Origin: Stentor coeruleus
Lineage: Eukaryota; Ciliophora; Heterotrichea; Heterotrichida; Stentoridae
Assembly (NCBI GenBank): GCA_001970955.1
Contig: MPUH01000637.1
Location: 1-42,287 of the forward strand
Length of the DNA: 42,287 bases
Direction of reading: 5' to 3'
Numbering within the stretch: position 1 is the stretch's first letter; each line of letters begins with the position of its first letter. A program made the translations under genes and the position numbers. This document shows, piece by piece, positions 1 to 9,866 of the stretch. The notes below the pieces were generated by a model. It was not told the origin of the DNA, searched no databases, and was given only the letters and a program-made list of their open reading frames with translations.

Positions 1-2948
1 GCACTACATGAAGTTGAAGAACTACACGCTGAACAGCCAGTTATGCACATTGTACAAGCATTAGAATCTAAATAGTATCCAGTGCTGCATAATGTGCATG
101 TAGTTGGAGTTATGCAAGTATCACAGTTAGGTGAACAAATTGGTAAGCATTGGCCATTATTTAACAAATAACTTGCTATACACCCCGAGCAAACTGTATT
201 AGCACTACATGTTGTACATACAGAAGGACAGCTTTGACATGCTCCTGATGATAAATAAAATCCATTATTACACTGAGTACATGATGTTGAACTTGTACAT
301 GTCTGGCAATTTGAAGAGCATTGGATTAAACAAGTAGTTCCGCTTAAATAATAACCTGGAGAGCATGCACTACACAAACTTGAAGAGCTGCAAGCAGAGC
401 AGCCAGTCCGGCAGTTTGAGCAAGCATTAAAACTTAGGTAGAAACCAGGATTACAAACAGAACAAACAGTTGGAGTATTACAAATGGCACAGTTAGATGA
501 ACAAATTGGATTACAATGGCCATTGCTTAATGTATAGCTTGAAATACATCCTAAACAAGAAGTTGCTGTACATGTAGTTCAAAATTGTGGACAACTTTGG
601 CATGCTCCTGATGATAAATAATATCCATTATTGCACTGAGTACATAAAGTTGAACTTGTACAAGCTTGACAATTTGAAGAACACTGGACCAAGCAAGTAG
701 ATTCACTTAAATAATAACCTAATGAGCATGAAGTGCATACACTTGAAGAACTGCATGCAGTGCAGCCAGTTGTGCATTTATTACAAACATTAGATGCTAA
801 ATAATATCCATTGATGCATTTAGAGCACACAGTTGGAACTGTACAAGTTGCACAGTTAGATGAGCAAATTGGTGAGCATTGCCCATTTGCCAGTGAATAG
901 CTAGGTATACACCCTGAACAAGCTGTAGAAGATGTGCATGATGCGCATACTTGAGGACAACTTTGACATACTCCTGATGATAAATAAAATCCAGTATTAC
1001 ACTGAGTACATGATGTTGAACTTGAACATATTTGACAATTTGAAGAGCATTGAATTAAACAAGAGGTTCCGCTTAAATAATAGCCTGAAGAGCATGCGCT
1101 ACACGAACTCGAAGAGCTACAAGCAGAGCAGCCAATCGGGCAGTTTGAGCAAGCATTAGAACTTAGGTAGAAACCAGTAGTACAAGTAGTACAAACAGTT
1201 GGAGTAGTACAAGTGATGCAGTTAGATGAGCAAATTGGTGAGCATTGCCCATTTGCCAGTGAATAACTAGTTATACATCCTGAACAGGCTGTAGAAGAAG
1301 TACATGCTGTACATACTTGAGGACAACCTTGGCATGCTCCTGATGATAAATAAAAACCACCATTACACTGAGTACATGATGTTGAACTTGTACATGTTTG
1401 GCAATTTGAAGAGCATTGGATTAAACAAGAGGTTCCGCTTAAATAATAGCCTGAAGAGCATGCGCTACACGAACTCGAAGTGCTACAAGCAGAGCAGCCA
1501 GTCGGGCATTTTGAGCAAGCATTAGAACTTAGATAGAAACCAGTATTACATGTAGTACAAACAGTTGGAGTAGTGCAAGTGATACAGTTAGATGAGCAAA
1601 TTGGAGAGCATTGCCCATTTGCTAGAGAATAGCTTGTTATGCAACCTGAACAAGCTGTAGAAGAAGTGCATGCTGTGCACACTTGAGGACAACCTTGGCA
1701 TTCCCCTGATTATAAATAAAAACCAACAATTCACTGAGTACATGAAGTTGAACTTGCACATGTTTGGCAATTTGAAGAGCATTGGATTAAACAAGAAGTT
1801 CCGCTTAAATAATAGCCTGAAGAGCATGCGCTACACGAACTCGAAGAGCTACAAGCAGAGCAGCCAGTCGGGCAGGTTGAGCAAGCATTAGAACTTAGAT
1901 AGAAACCAGTATTGCAAGAAGTACAAACAGTTGGAGTAGTACAAGTGATACAGTTAGATGAGCAAATTGGGTTACAATGGCCATTAGTTAGTGTATAGCT
2001 TGAAATTCATCCTGAACAAGAAGTCGCTGTACTACACGAAGTACAAACTTGAGGACAACTTTGACATGCTCCTGATGATAAATAAAATCCAACAATTCAA
2101 TGAGTGCATGACGTTGAACTTGTGCAAGTTTGGCAATTCGAAGAACACTGAATAAGACAAGAAGATCCACTTAAATAATAGCCGGATGAGCATGCAGTAC
2201 ATACATTTGAAGAACTACATGTTGAGCAGCCAATTGTACATTTTGTGCAACTATTAGAAGCTAAATAGTATCCAGTGGCACATAAGGTGCATGTGGTTGG
2301 AGTTGCGCAAGTGACACAGTTAGATGAACAAATTGGTGAGCATTGCCCATTTGTTAGCGAATAGCTAGTTATACATCCTGAACAAGCTGTAGAAGAAGTA
2401 CATGCTGTGCATACTTGAGGACAACTTTGACATGCTCCTGATGATAAATAAAACCCACTATTACACTGAGTACATGATGTTGAACTTGTACATGTTTGGC
2501 AATTTGAAGAGCATTGAATCAAACATGAAGTTCCGCTTAAATAATATCCTGGAGAGCATGCGCTACACGAACTCGAAGAGCTGCAAGCAGAGCAGCCAGT
2601 CGGGCAGTTTGAGCAAGCATTAGAACTTAGATAGAAACCAGTATTACAAGTAGGACAAACAGTTGGAGTAGTACAAGTGGCACAATTAGCTGAGCAGATA
2701 GGATTGCATTGTCCATTGCTTAGTGTATAGCTTGAAATACATCCAGAGCAAGAAGTTGCTGTACTTCATGAAGTACAAACTTGGGGACAGTTTAGACATG
2801 CTCCTGATGATAAAAAGTATCCATTATTGCATTGAGTACATGAAGTTGAACTAGTGCATATTTGGCAATTTGAAGAACACTGAATCAGGCAAAAGGATCC
2901 ACTTAAATAATAGCCTGACCAACATGGACTTCATACACTTGAAGAACT
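1..2948 (-). pseudogene. Cys-rich tail of leishmanolysin-like gene 1, interrupted by in-frame stops
   Basis: This is the direct in-frame continuation of the minus-strand gene whose uninterrupted part is 2949-5051. Translated in that same frame down to base 1, it gives about 980 codons of Cys-rich repeats of the type CxxC-GYYLSGTSC-LIQCSSNCQ-C with no frameshift. It is interrupted by TGA at 2931-2933, 2766-2768, 2097-2099, 2007-2009, 1731-1733 and 579-581 (plus the one at 2949-2951) and by TAA at 1710-1712. Each TGA stands where sister repeats have TGC or TGT (Cys); the TAA stands where they have TCA (Ser). The longest open stretches are 582-1682 (367 codons), 2100-2522 and 1-578, and the frame is still open at the window edge. 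Either this is a young nonsense-bearing pseudogene tail, or the TGAs are decoded. The 3' end lies outside the window. Confidence 0.6.
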
Positions 2949-3270
2949 TCATGCTGAGCAGCCAGTCCTACATTTTGTGCAAGCATTAGAAACTAAATAG
3001 TATCCAGTAGTACACAAGGTGCATAAAGTTGGAGTCGAACAAGTCGCACAGTTAGTTGAACAAACTGGATTGCATACATTATTATTTAATGTATAACTTG
3101 TTATACATCCTGAGCAAACTGTAGCAGAAGTACATGCCGTGCATACTGAAGGACAACTTTGACATAATCCTGATGACAAATAATAGCCATTATTACACTG
3201 AGTACATGATGTTGAACTTGTGCATGTTTGACAATTCGAAGAGCATTGAATTAAACAAGATGTTCCGCTT
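1..3270 (-). repeat. 366-bp (122-codon) in-frame tandem repeat array
   Basis: A shared anchor (plus-strand CTTAAATAA, encoding YYLS on the minus strand) recurs at 342, 705, 1071, 1437, 1803, 2169, 2535, 2901 and 3267. Spacing is exactly 366 bases for every step from 705 onward and 363 for the first. Each unit encodes about 122 residues with several CxxC modules. Neighbouring units are nearly identical over long stretches (compare 1030-1170, 1395-1535 and 1760-1900), which suggests recent unequal exchange or gene conversion. The array lies entirely inside the gene 1 tail. Confidence 0.93.
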
Positions 3271-5051
3271 AAATAATATCCTGAAGAGCATGAATTGCAT
3301 GAAGTATTTGATGAACATGTAGCACATCCAGTTTTGCATTGGCTGCAAATTCCTGAAGATACGTAATAACCTGCTACACAAGCACTGCAAACTGCATTAA
3401 AGCAATTTATACATGTTGATGCACATCCTGAAATGCAAGAACCATTATTTACTGAATACCCAGTTGCACAAGTCAAGCATACAGTTGAGCTTGAGCAAGT
3501 ATTACAGTTTGATGAACATATTATAGAGCAATCTGCTCCTGAATACCCAGAAGGACATTGACATCCACTTGCAGTACATTTTCCAACTCCATAGCATAAA
3601 TTTTTACAAGGCTTTTCCCTACATAGTATATCAGAAGATGGGCAGGTTAAAGTTCCAGAATATCCAGCAACTGTTACAGTGCCACCAGTAAAAGGACAAG
3701 TCACAGTTTGTGTTCCAACTTTCAACGTCATACTTGTAGTCCCACAACTTAAAACTTCATAACAAGTTGCACTTGATTCAGTATAGTAATAAGGATTTAT
3801 TCCTAAACTAGAAATAAAACATCTTGAGTTTATACCCATAACCTCACTAGCCTGATCTTTAACAAAAGTTGTTAGACTATTTCCTCTACAGCTACCATTA
3901 CTCCATTGAGTTTTATAAGGACAATAATCAGCATAATAATCATAACCTCCAGTTGTGCTTGAAGAAAAGTATTGATAAGCAGTAGGTAAAGGCGTATTAT
4001 AAGTCCCTATTCCACAATATCCTTTATAAGTTCCAAAATAGTCACATGCATTATCATCAATAGCTGTACACCACATTTCACTATTGCTACTGACTCCATT
4101 TGTAACACATTTATTGTTAAAAAAATTGCATCCAGCATTTCTTCCAAAAATCGGTATCTGCGACATACTATAATCTACATCATACCAGCCTGTATCTTTA
4201 AGTAAAGCTAAAGAGATTGTTGAAATTATAGAATCTTTCTGTACAATATTCGTCATAAAATCATTTAACATAATTCTTGGATCCCAATGAGATCCTGCAA
4301 TTGAGCCGTCACCAGCATCTTCTAGTTCAACACCTTCAATTGTACTACATCCGAAAGCTTCTTTTGCTTTAGCAAGGATATTTGGGGTCATGAGAATTGT
4401 TTTAGTTGTACCTCTAATTGTTATAGTTTTTTTTAATGAAGTTGATGGATAATAATCACCAGTACTTGCTCTCCAGTAAGGGAATAAGAAGTTAGCGAAT
4501 CCTAATATATGCGTAATACTATGGATAAGTAAAGGTAAACTTATGTCGAAAGGTAAAATAATAAAGTTAGGGGCATTGAAAAATACTCGACCTGCTAGGA
4601 AATTTCCTTTACCCCCATTTTCTATAATGCAAGCACCTGCATAGCTAACATATGATTTCCCAGCTGTTGCTTCGCTAGTAATATACACAACTAAGTCAAC
4701 ATTTGTCAGTCCAAAATCCATATGAGAACTAGGAATTACCAACTCCGTGCCACAAGTTGTTAAACCTGCAAATGAGAGTACAGCTGTTATGGAGTATACT
4801 TTGATAGTTTTGATAAAATAATTGTTGACTGCTGTAATTAATGTTCCTTTGAAAAAGGTATTAGAAGCTGAACTTCCAAGATCGAAATTGTAATAATAGT
4901 AAAGGATACGAATTGGAGCTAAAACTGATGAACGGGTTTGCAATAAACGCTTATGGTCTGGACCTTGTTGGATTAAACCTCTATCCCCTCCGCATTCAAA
5001 CGAATTTACAAATACTGAGGTTAGGATAATATAAAGTAATATCATCCGCAT
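2949..5051 (-). CDS. Leishmanolysin-like (M8) protein 1, catalytic Glu missing
   Basis: The 700 residues before the first in-frame TGA start with a signal peptide (about residues 1-20, hydrophobic, ending before CGG). A GP63-like domain follows up to about residue 470. The zinc-site helix reads LLIHSITHILGF, so His177 and His181 are kept but the catalytic Glu of HExxH is Ser178 (AGT). The distal His region SHWDPR is present (His255). An EGF-like module (about 474-506, CKNLCYGVGKC...CQCPSGYSGADC) leads into Cys-rich repeats. The two neighbouring paralogues have intact HEITH at the same place, so this copy is probably a pseudoprotease that could still bind zinc or ligands. The listed end is a TGA at an expected Cys; the natural protein may continue past the window edge (see 1-2948). 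Known family role: secreted or surface zinc metalloprotease. Substrate unknown. Confidence 0.85.
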   Translation of the reverse strand: MRMILLYIILTSVFVNSFECGGDRGLIQQGPDHKRLLQTRSSVLAPIRILYYYYNFDLGSSASNTFFKGTLITAVNNYFIKTIKVYSITAVLSFAGLTTCGTELVIPSSHMDFGLTNVDLVVYITSEATAGKSYVSYAGACIIENGGKGNFLAGRVFFNAPNFIILPFDISLPLLIHSITHILGFANFLFPYWRASTGDYYPSTSLKKTITIRGTTKTILMTPNILAKAKEAFGCSTIEGVELEDAGDGSIAGSHWDPRIMLNDFMTNIVQKDSIISTISLALLKDTGWYDVDYSMSQIPIFGRNAGCNFFNNKCVTNGVSSNSEMWCTAIDDNACDYFGTYKGYCGIGTYNTPLPTAYQYFSSSTTGGYDYYADYCPYKTQWSNGSCRGNSLTTFVKDQASEVMGINSRCFISSLGINPYYYTESSATCYEVLSCGTTSMTLKVGTQTVTCPFTGGTVTVAGYSGTLTCPSSDILCREKPCKNLCYGVGKCTASGCQCPSGYSGADCSIICSSNCNTCSSSTVCLTCATGYSVNNGSCISGCASTCINCFNAVCSACVAGYYVSSGICSQCKTGCATCSSNTSCNSCSSGYYLSGTSCLIQCSSNCQTCTSSTSCTQCNNGYYLSSGLCQSCPSVCTACTSATVCSGCITSYTLNNNVCNPVCSTNCATCSTPTLCTLCTTGYYLVSNACTKCRTGCSA

Positions 5052-5508
5052 ATTTTTATATTGAATTAGGTTAATAAGATTAGATGTGAATATAAATTTA
5101 TATTTAAGAATTAGGTATTATATAAAATAATCATTTTGATTATTATATGTAAGATGGTATTGAAATTTACAGAAAGAAAATCTTAGTGTTGTTTTTAAAA
5201 TACCTAAACATGAAGTTTTTCGATTTGGAAACCAGGTTTTTGAGATGGTTGAGGCTAATGATTTTAGAATATTGACCAATAATTAACATAAAAATATAGA
5301 ATAAATTGAATTTTTGGAATAGATCGTATTGAAATTTTCAATGCTAGATGGATTAATATGACAAATTAAATAAACTATTACTTTGAAGCCTTAAGTCTTT
5401 AAAAAATATTTGCAATGCTGTGCTAGAGTGTTTTTGGAAATCTTGGCTTTAGAATTATAAGATATGTAGAATAACTTGACTTTATAATTATAAGATGTGT
5501 AGAATAGT

Positions 5509-5591
5509 TTGTGTTTAATACTTGAATCTTGCTTTAAGAGTTTAAAATAGCTTGTGTTTAATACTTGAATCTTGCTTTAAGAGTTTAAAAT
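5509..5591. repeat. 43-bp tandem duplication
   Basis: The first 40 bases of the unit starting at 5509 recur identically at 5552 (period 43). A looser 33-bp duplication precedes it (ATTATAAGAT at 5454 and 5487). Both lie in the divergent region upstream of gene 1. Confidence 0.85.
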
Positions 5592-6139
5592 GTGTACTTT
5601 TTGTGATAGTCTTAATAAAACATTTATCAAAATAGGAAAAGTTAGTTATGGCTGAGTTTTTGACAAAATATGAGTCTAAATTTTCCTATTCTAATCAGTA
5701 GGTTATTTGCAATAGCTTTATAACTTGTGTAAGTGCTTTCAACTTAAAATATAAAATATAAATTTTGAATTTATATATATTATAATAAACTCTCCAAGAT
5801 TGCAAATTACTTGAAAAAAAATTGCATGTTGTTTGATATGATTTGATAGGGCTAGAATTTATGTTTATTATCTAAGATAACTGAAAGATAATTTAAAATA
5901 AAGTCTTATGGATTGATTAGTGATATCTATTGAAATTAATCTTTTGGTTAGTTTATAAGTATGGCATTGTATGCTTTTTGCAGTCTTTTTTATATTATAG
6001 AGGATATAATATTTTTTTAGACTAAATATCAATACAATAGCTAAAATTACTAATCGCTATTTTGTATATAAACTAAAATATTTAATATTTCATCATCTAA
6101 AAATAAACTGAATGCATATTATGTAATATATACATATTC

Positions 6140-6178
6140 ATCTCATAAATAATTATTTTTATATGCATTTTATGAGAT
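6140..6178. repeat. Inverted repeat, 10-bp arms
   Basis: ATCTCATAAA at 6140-6149 is matched by its reverse complement TTTATGAGAT at 6169-6178, leaving a 19-nt loop. The flanks show further imperfect mirror symmetry (TGCATA elements on both sides). It lies near the middle of the divergent region, where the strand skew changes sign. Confidence 0.5.
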
Positions 6179-6764
6179 AATAATAATAATGTATGCATAC
6201 TAAGAAAATTATGTAAAACCATAAAATTACGATAGAAAAACTGATTAATTTGCAATATTTTGTGTTAAAACTCTCATGTATTCATTTAAGCATTATTGGT
6301 TTTTACTATTGAAAATGCAGGTTAATTTTTTAGATATTAAAATTTAAAAACAATATTGTATTTTATTTCACTTGTAAACAATAAAATAATTTTAGTTATT
6401 CAGCTAAAAACTTAACTACCCTATTCTCATATCTTAAATACCAAAATATACCAAAATATATCAAAATTTTAGTATAAAAAAATCATAAAACCATCCAAAA
6501 AATATTTCTTTTTATCCTTAGCAATTTAACAATAAAATTTTATATTCCTAAATCATTCAGTTTCAATAATTTTTATTTTATCTTAAATACAATAGCTTCC
6601 CAAAGTCAATTACTTAATCATCTTAAATTCAACTTTTAAAACCCTCATAAAAAAATATTACTTCTCACATATAAAACCCTCCATCTTCCAATAACTAAAA
6701 CCCTTTCCTTCCTACAAATTCAAAAACCAACATTATCTCTATTCTAAAAATATTAAATAAATCT

Positions 6765-9700
6765 ATGCTAATGGAAAAACCTATTTTTTTACTCTACATG
6801 TTTTTCCTATATCATCTATCCACACCTCTATCCTGTGGTGGTGTACACGATAGCATTTCCTTTGGACCATCCCACAAGCGTAGTTTATTAACAAGAGACA
6901 CAACTTATTCTCCAATCCGCTTAACTTTTTACTATTACAACTTCACATTAAATGACTCTGATCTTGAAAACTACTTCAATAATACCTTAATGAAACAAAT
7001 AAACGACTTCTTCTCAGCTGCTCTTCAAGTAAAAAGAATTCAAGGATCTTTATTCATGACAGGTATAACCACATGTGGTTCAGAAGTAGAAGTTCCAATT
7101 TCACACCAAGAATCTGGAGTAGAAAACACTGATATTTTAATATACATAACATCAAATAGTTTAACAAGCCAAAGTTATGTCTCATATGCAGGTGCTTGTG
7201 CTTTAGAAAGCTCAAATTTTCAAAACGTCTATGCTGGAAGAGTTGTTGTGAACTCAATCAACTTTGCTTTAGCTTCAAATGAAAATCGATATACTATAAT
7301 AGTTCATGAAATAACCCATTTACTAGGATTTAGTTCAAGTTTATATGGATATTGGAAAAATTCTTCTGGATTAGCTTATGATAATGTTCTTGGAGTTTAT
7401 ACAAAAAGAGGTGCTAGTAAAGTTTATTTGATAACACCTAATGTTAAAAGCAAAGCACAAGAAATTTTTGATTGTAGTACTTTAGAAGGTATGGAACTTG
7501 AAGATCAAGGTAGTTCATCTACAAGTTTATCTCATTGGGATATGAGGATTTTGATAAATGATTTTATGATTGCCCATGTTGCTAATGATTTGGTATATAC
7601 AACATTAACTTTAGCTTTACTTAAAGATACAGGCTGGTATGATGTGAATTATACTATAGGCCAAGTGCCGATATTTGGTGTTGATAAAAAGTGTGACTTT
7701 TTTACTACAAAATGTCTTGAAAATTCATTAACTAAATTCCCTGAGTATTTTTGTGACACGTCTTTAGAGAAATTATGTGATTTTAACTATTTATATAAAG
7801 CCTATTGTAATGTTGCTACTTATACAAGTGCCTTACCTAGTGCTTTTCAGTATTTTAGTAATACAAAAAAAGGAGGCTCGGATTTGTATACAGATTATTG
7901 CCCGTATCGTCAAGGATTTCTTGATGGTAGCTGTAGAGGTAATTCTTTATCAACATTTGTTAACCCTTTAGCTTCTGAGACAATAAGCTCAAGGTCTCGA
8001 TGTTTTATAAGCACTTTAGTATTGAAAAATAATATTGTCCCAACATCAGGAAGTGCATGTTATGAAGTTACAAGTTGTTCAAATGAATATGCTACAATTA
8101 CTATATCAGGTTCAACAGTTCAATGCTCTTTAACATCAAATACTCCTGAACAAAAAACTGTTGAAGGATTTGATGGACTTTTGACTTGCCCACCTTCAGG
8201 AATACTCTGTCAGAATATCCCTTGTAAAGATAATTGTCATGGTCGAGGTGCTTGTATAGGTCAGGGCTGTGTGTGTTTTGCAGGGGTCAGTGGAGAAACA
8301 TGTTCAATTGAATGTGGGCAAAATTGTGCTAGTTGTAATGAAACTACATGCTTGATATGCTTAAAGGCTAATATGGTATTAGAAGGAAATCATTGTATAT
8401 GTGATACTGGATATATTATTGATGCTAATGGTAATTGTCTTTCTGAAATAAGAACTTGTGAGCTTCTTTGTGGCAATTGTATAATCGACCCAAATTTTTT
8501 AGTCCCAGCAGTGTGTAATGGATGCGTAGATTATGCTATAGAAGACTCAGTTTCAAAGAAATGCACATGCCAAGACCCTTATTACGATTCAGGTAATGGG
8601 TCTTGTTTGAAATGCCCAGACCTCTGTGAGAAATGCACTGCTGAAAGCTGTTTACAATGCGTTTTAAATGCGAAAATTGATGGGGTTACTTGTTCATGTG
8701 AAAATTTTTACTATAAATCAGACTCAAGATGTTTAGATTGTCCTAATAATTGTCTTACATGCCTAAATAGCACAATATGTGATATATGCTCAGATGGATA
8801 TTATCTCAGTAATAATACTACATGTTCAAAATGTAAAGATAATTGTTTAAATTGCAATGATTATGAACAATGTAATTTATGCAACAATAGTATGTATTTC
8901 TATAATGGAGACTGTTTATCTGGATGTCCTTCAGAAACTTATAATGACGATGGATCTTGCTATGATTGTCTTATTGATTATTGTAAAACATGTATTTTAG
9001 GTGGAAAATGCTTAGAATGCATTGATGGGTATATATTAAAAAATAATACTTGTTATAATCAATGCCCTGATAATTGTTATAATTGTACTAATGCTGGAAT
9101 TTGTGATGAATGTGATGATGGTTATTTTTTGAATGATGGGATGTGCTATAAATGCTCAGTTGGATGTGGAAAATGCTCTTTAGGTGATTTGTGTGAAGAA
9201 TGCTTTGGGGACTTTGTGTTGGTTAATGGGTCTTGTAATATTGTTTGTCCTGATAATTGTAGGTATTGCACATCAGTGAGTTTGTGTGATGTATGCAAAA
9301 ATGCTCATTTTAAAAATATTATTGGCCAATGCGAAGCTTGTCCTGCATCGTGTGCTTCATGCTTATCATCTACTATTTGCACATCATGCACAAGCGAATA
9401 CTATTTACAATCTAGTACTTGTTTACCAAAATGCTCAGATAACTGTAAAACATGCTTATCAGGGATATGCCTAGCTTGTAATTCTGGTTATTCATTAAAA
9501 AGTGGAGTCTGTCACATAAATTGCCCACTAAACTGTAAATCCTGCGACTATCAAGGCAAATGTCAATCCTGTAACAACGGTTTTTACATAAACTCTGGTA
9601 GCTGTTTCAAATGTGACTCAAACTGCCTAACTTGTACAAGTTTATCTAAATGTAAAACTTGCCATAAAGGGTATTTCCTATCACAAACCACATGTTCCAA

Positions 9701-9797
9701 ATGTTCCCATTACTGTCTTATCTGCACAAGCGAAAATTCATGTGAAAAATGCGAAAACACCTACACCTTACAAAACAAACAATGTGTTAAATCATAG
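6765..9797 (+). CDS. Leishmanolysin-like (M8) metalloprotease 2 with Cys-rich tail
   Basis: This 1010-residue secreted protein has an N-terminal signal peptide (about residues 1-23, ending SCGG). The M8 domain has HEITHLLGF with His181, Glu182 and His185, and a distal zinc-ligand candidate in SHWDMR (His257), the arrangement seen in GP63. An EGF-like module follows at about 482-515 (CKDNCHGRGAC...CVCFAGVSGETC), then about 500 residues of CxxC repeats such as CSDNCKTC and GYYLSNNTTCSKC. No C-terminal membrane segment or GPI signal is visible. The catalytic site looks complete, so an active secreted zinc protease is likely; its target is unknown. The tail is more diverged between repeats than in gene 1. 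Met1 is followed by an alternative Met3. It ends in TAG. Confidence 0.93.
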   Translation: MLMEKPIFLLYMFFLYHLSTPLSCGGVHDSISFGPSHKRSLLTRDTTYSPIRLTFYYYNFTLNDSDLENYFNNTLMKQINDFFSAALQVKRIQGSLFMTGITTCGSEVEVPISHQESGVENTDILIYITSNSLTSQSYVSYAGACALESSNFQNVYAGRVVVNSINFALASNENRYTIIVHEITHLLGFSSSLYGYWKNSSGLAYDNVLGVYTKRGASKVYLITPNVKSKAQEIFDCSTLEGMELEDQGSSSTSLSHWDMRILINDFMIAHVANDLVYTTLTLALLKDTGWYDVNYTIGQVPIFGVDKKCDFFTTKCLENSLTKFPEYFCDTSLEKLCDFNYLYKAYCNVATYTSALPSAFQYFSNTKKGGSDLYTDYCPYRQGFLDGSCRGNSLSTFVNPLASETISSRSRCFISTLVLKNNIVPTSGSACYEVTSCSNEYATITISGSTVQCSLTSNTPEQKTVEGFDGLLTCPPSGILCQNIPCKDNCHGRGACIGQGCVCFAGVSGETCSIECGQNCASCNETTCLICLKANMVLEGNHCICDTGYIIDANGNCLSEIRTCELLCGNCIIDPNFLVPAVCNGCVDYAIEDSVSKKCTCQDPYYDSGNGSCLKCPDLCEKCTAESCLQCVLNAKIDGVTCSCENFYYKSDSRCLDCPNNCLTCLNSTICDICSDGYYLSNNTTCSKCKDNCLNCNDYEQCNLCNNSMYFYNGDCLSGCPSETYNDDGSCYDCLIDYCKTCILGGKCLECIDGYILKNNTCYNQCPDNCYNCTNAGICDECDDGYFLNDGMCYKCSVGCGKCSLGDLCEECFGDFVLVNGSCNIVCPDNCRYCTSVSLCDVCKNAHFKNIIGQCEACPASCASCLSSTICTSCTSEYYLQSSTCLPKCSDNCKTCLSGICLACNSGYSLKSGVCHINCPLNCKSCDYQGKCQSCNNGFYINSGSCFKCDSNCLTCTSLSKCKTCHKGYFLSQTTCSKCSHYCLICTSENSCEKCENTYTLQNKQCVKS

Positions 9798-9866
9798 TTT
9801 AAATCAATAAAAATATTTTTCATTAACCTAATAAGTCGTTTAAGCATATATTAAATTAATCTATCT

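Larger units (their letters stand above)
5052..6764. other. 1.7-kb divergent intergenic region between two leishmanolysin-like genes
   Basis: No coding stretch was found on either strand. The left part is G/T-rich on the plus strand and the right part (about 6100-6764) is A/C-rich with very little G. It must hold the promoters of both divergent genes. It contains a 43-bp tandem duplication (5509-5591), a weaker 33-bp duplication just upstream, and an inverted repeat near 6140-6178. Confidence 0.7.

Noticed and set aside
579-2951. Removing the in-frame stops by 15-16-nt introns
   Set aside because: The TGAs replace single Cys codons inside otherwise aligned repeat units with exact 366-bp spacing; excising 15-16 nt would delete conserved residues and, at 16 nt, break the frame.
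932-3322. Series of plus-strand ORFs (932, 1304, 1670, 2402, 3134) of about 62-75 codons with similar sequence
   Set aside because: They are antisense shadows of the 366-bp repeat array and repeat with its period; the minus strand carries the Cys-rich protein.
1-3400. Repeat array as a CRISPR or satellite
   Set aside because: The units are coding, keep the frame and encode CxxC modules continuous with the protease gene; there are no unique spacers.
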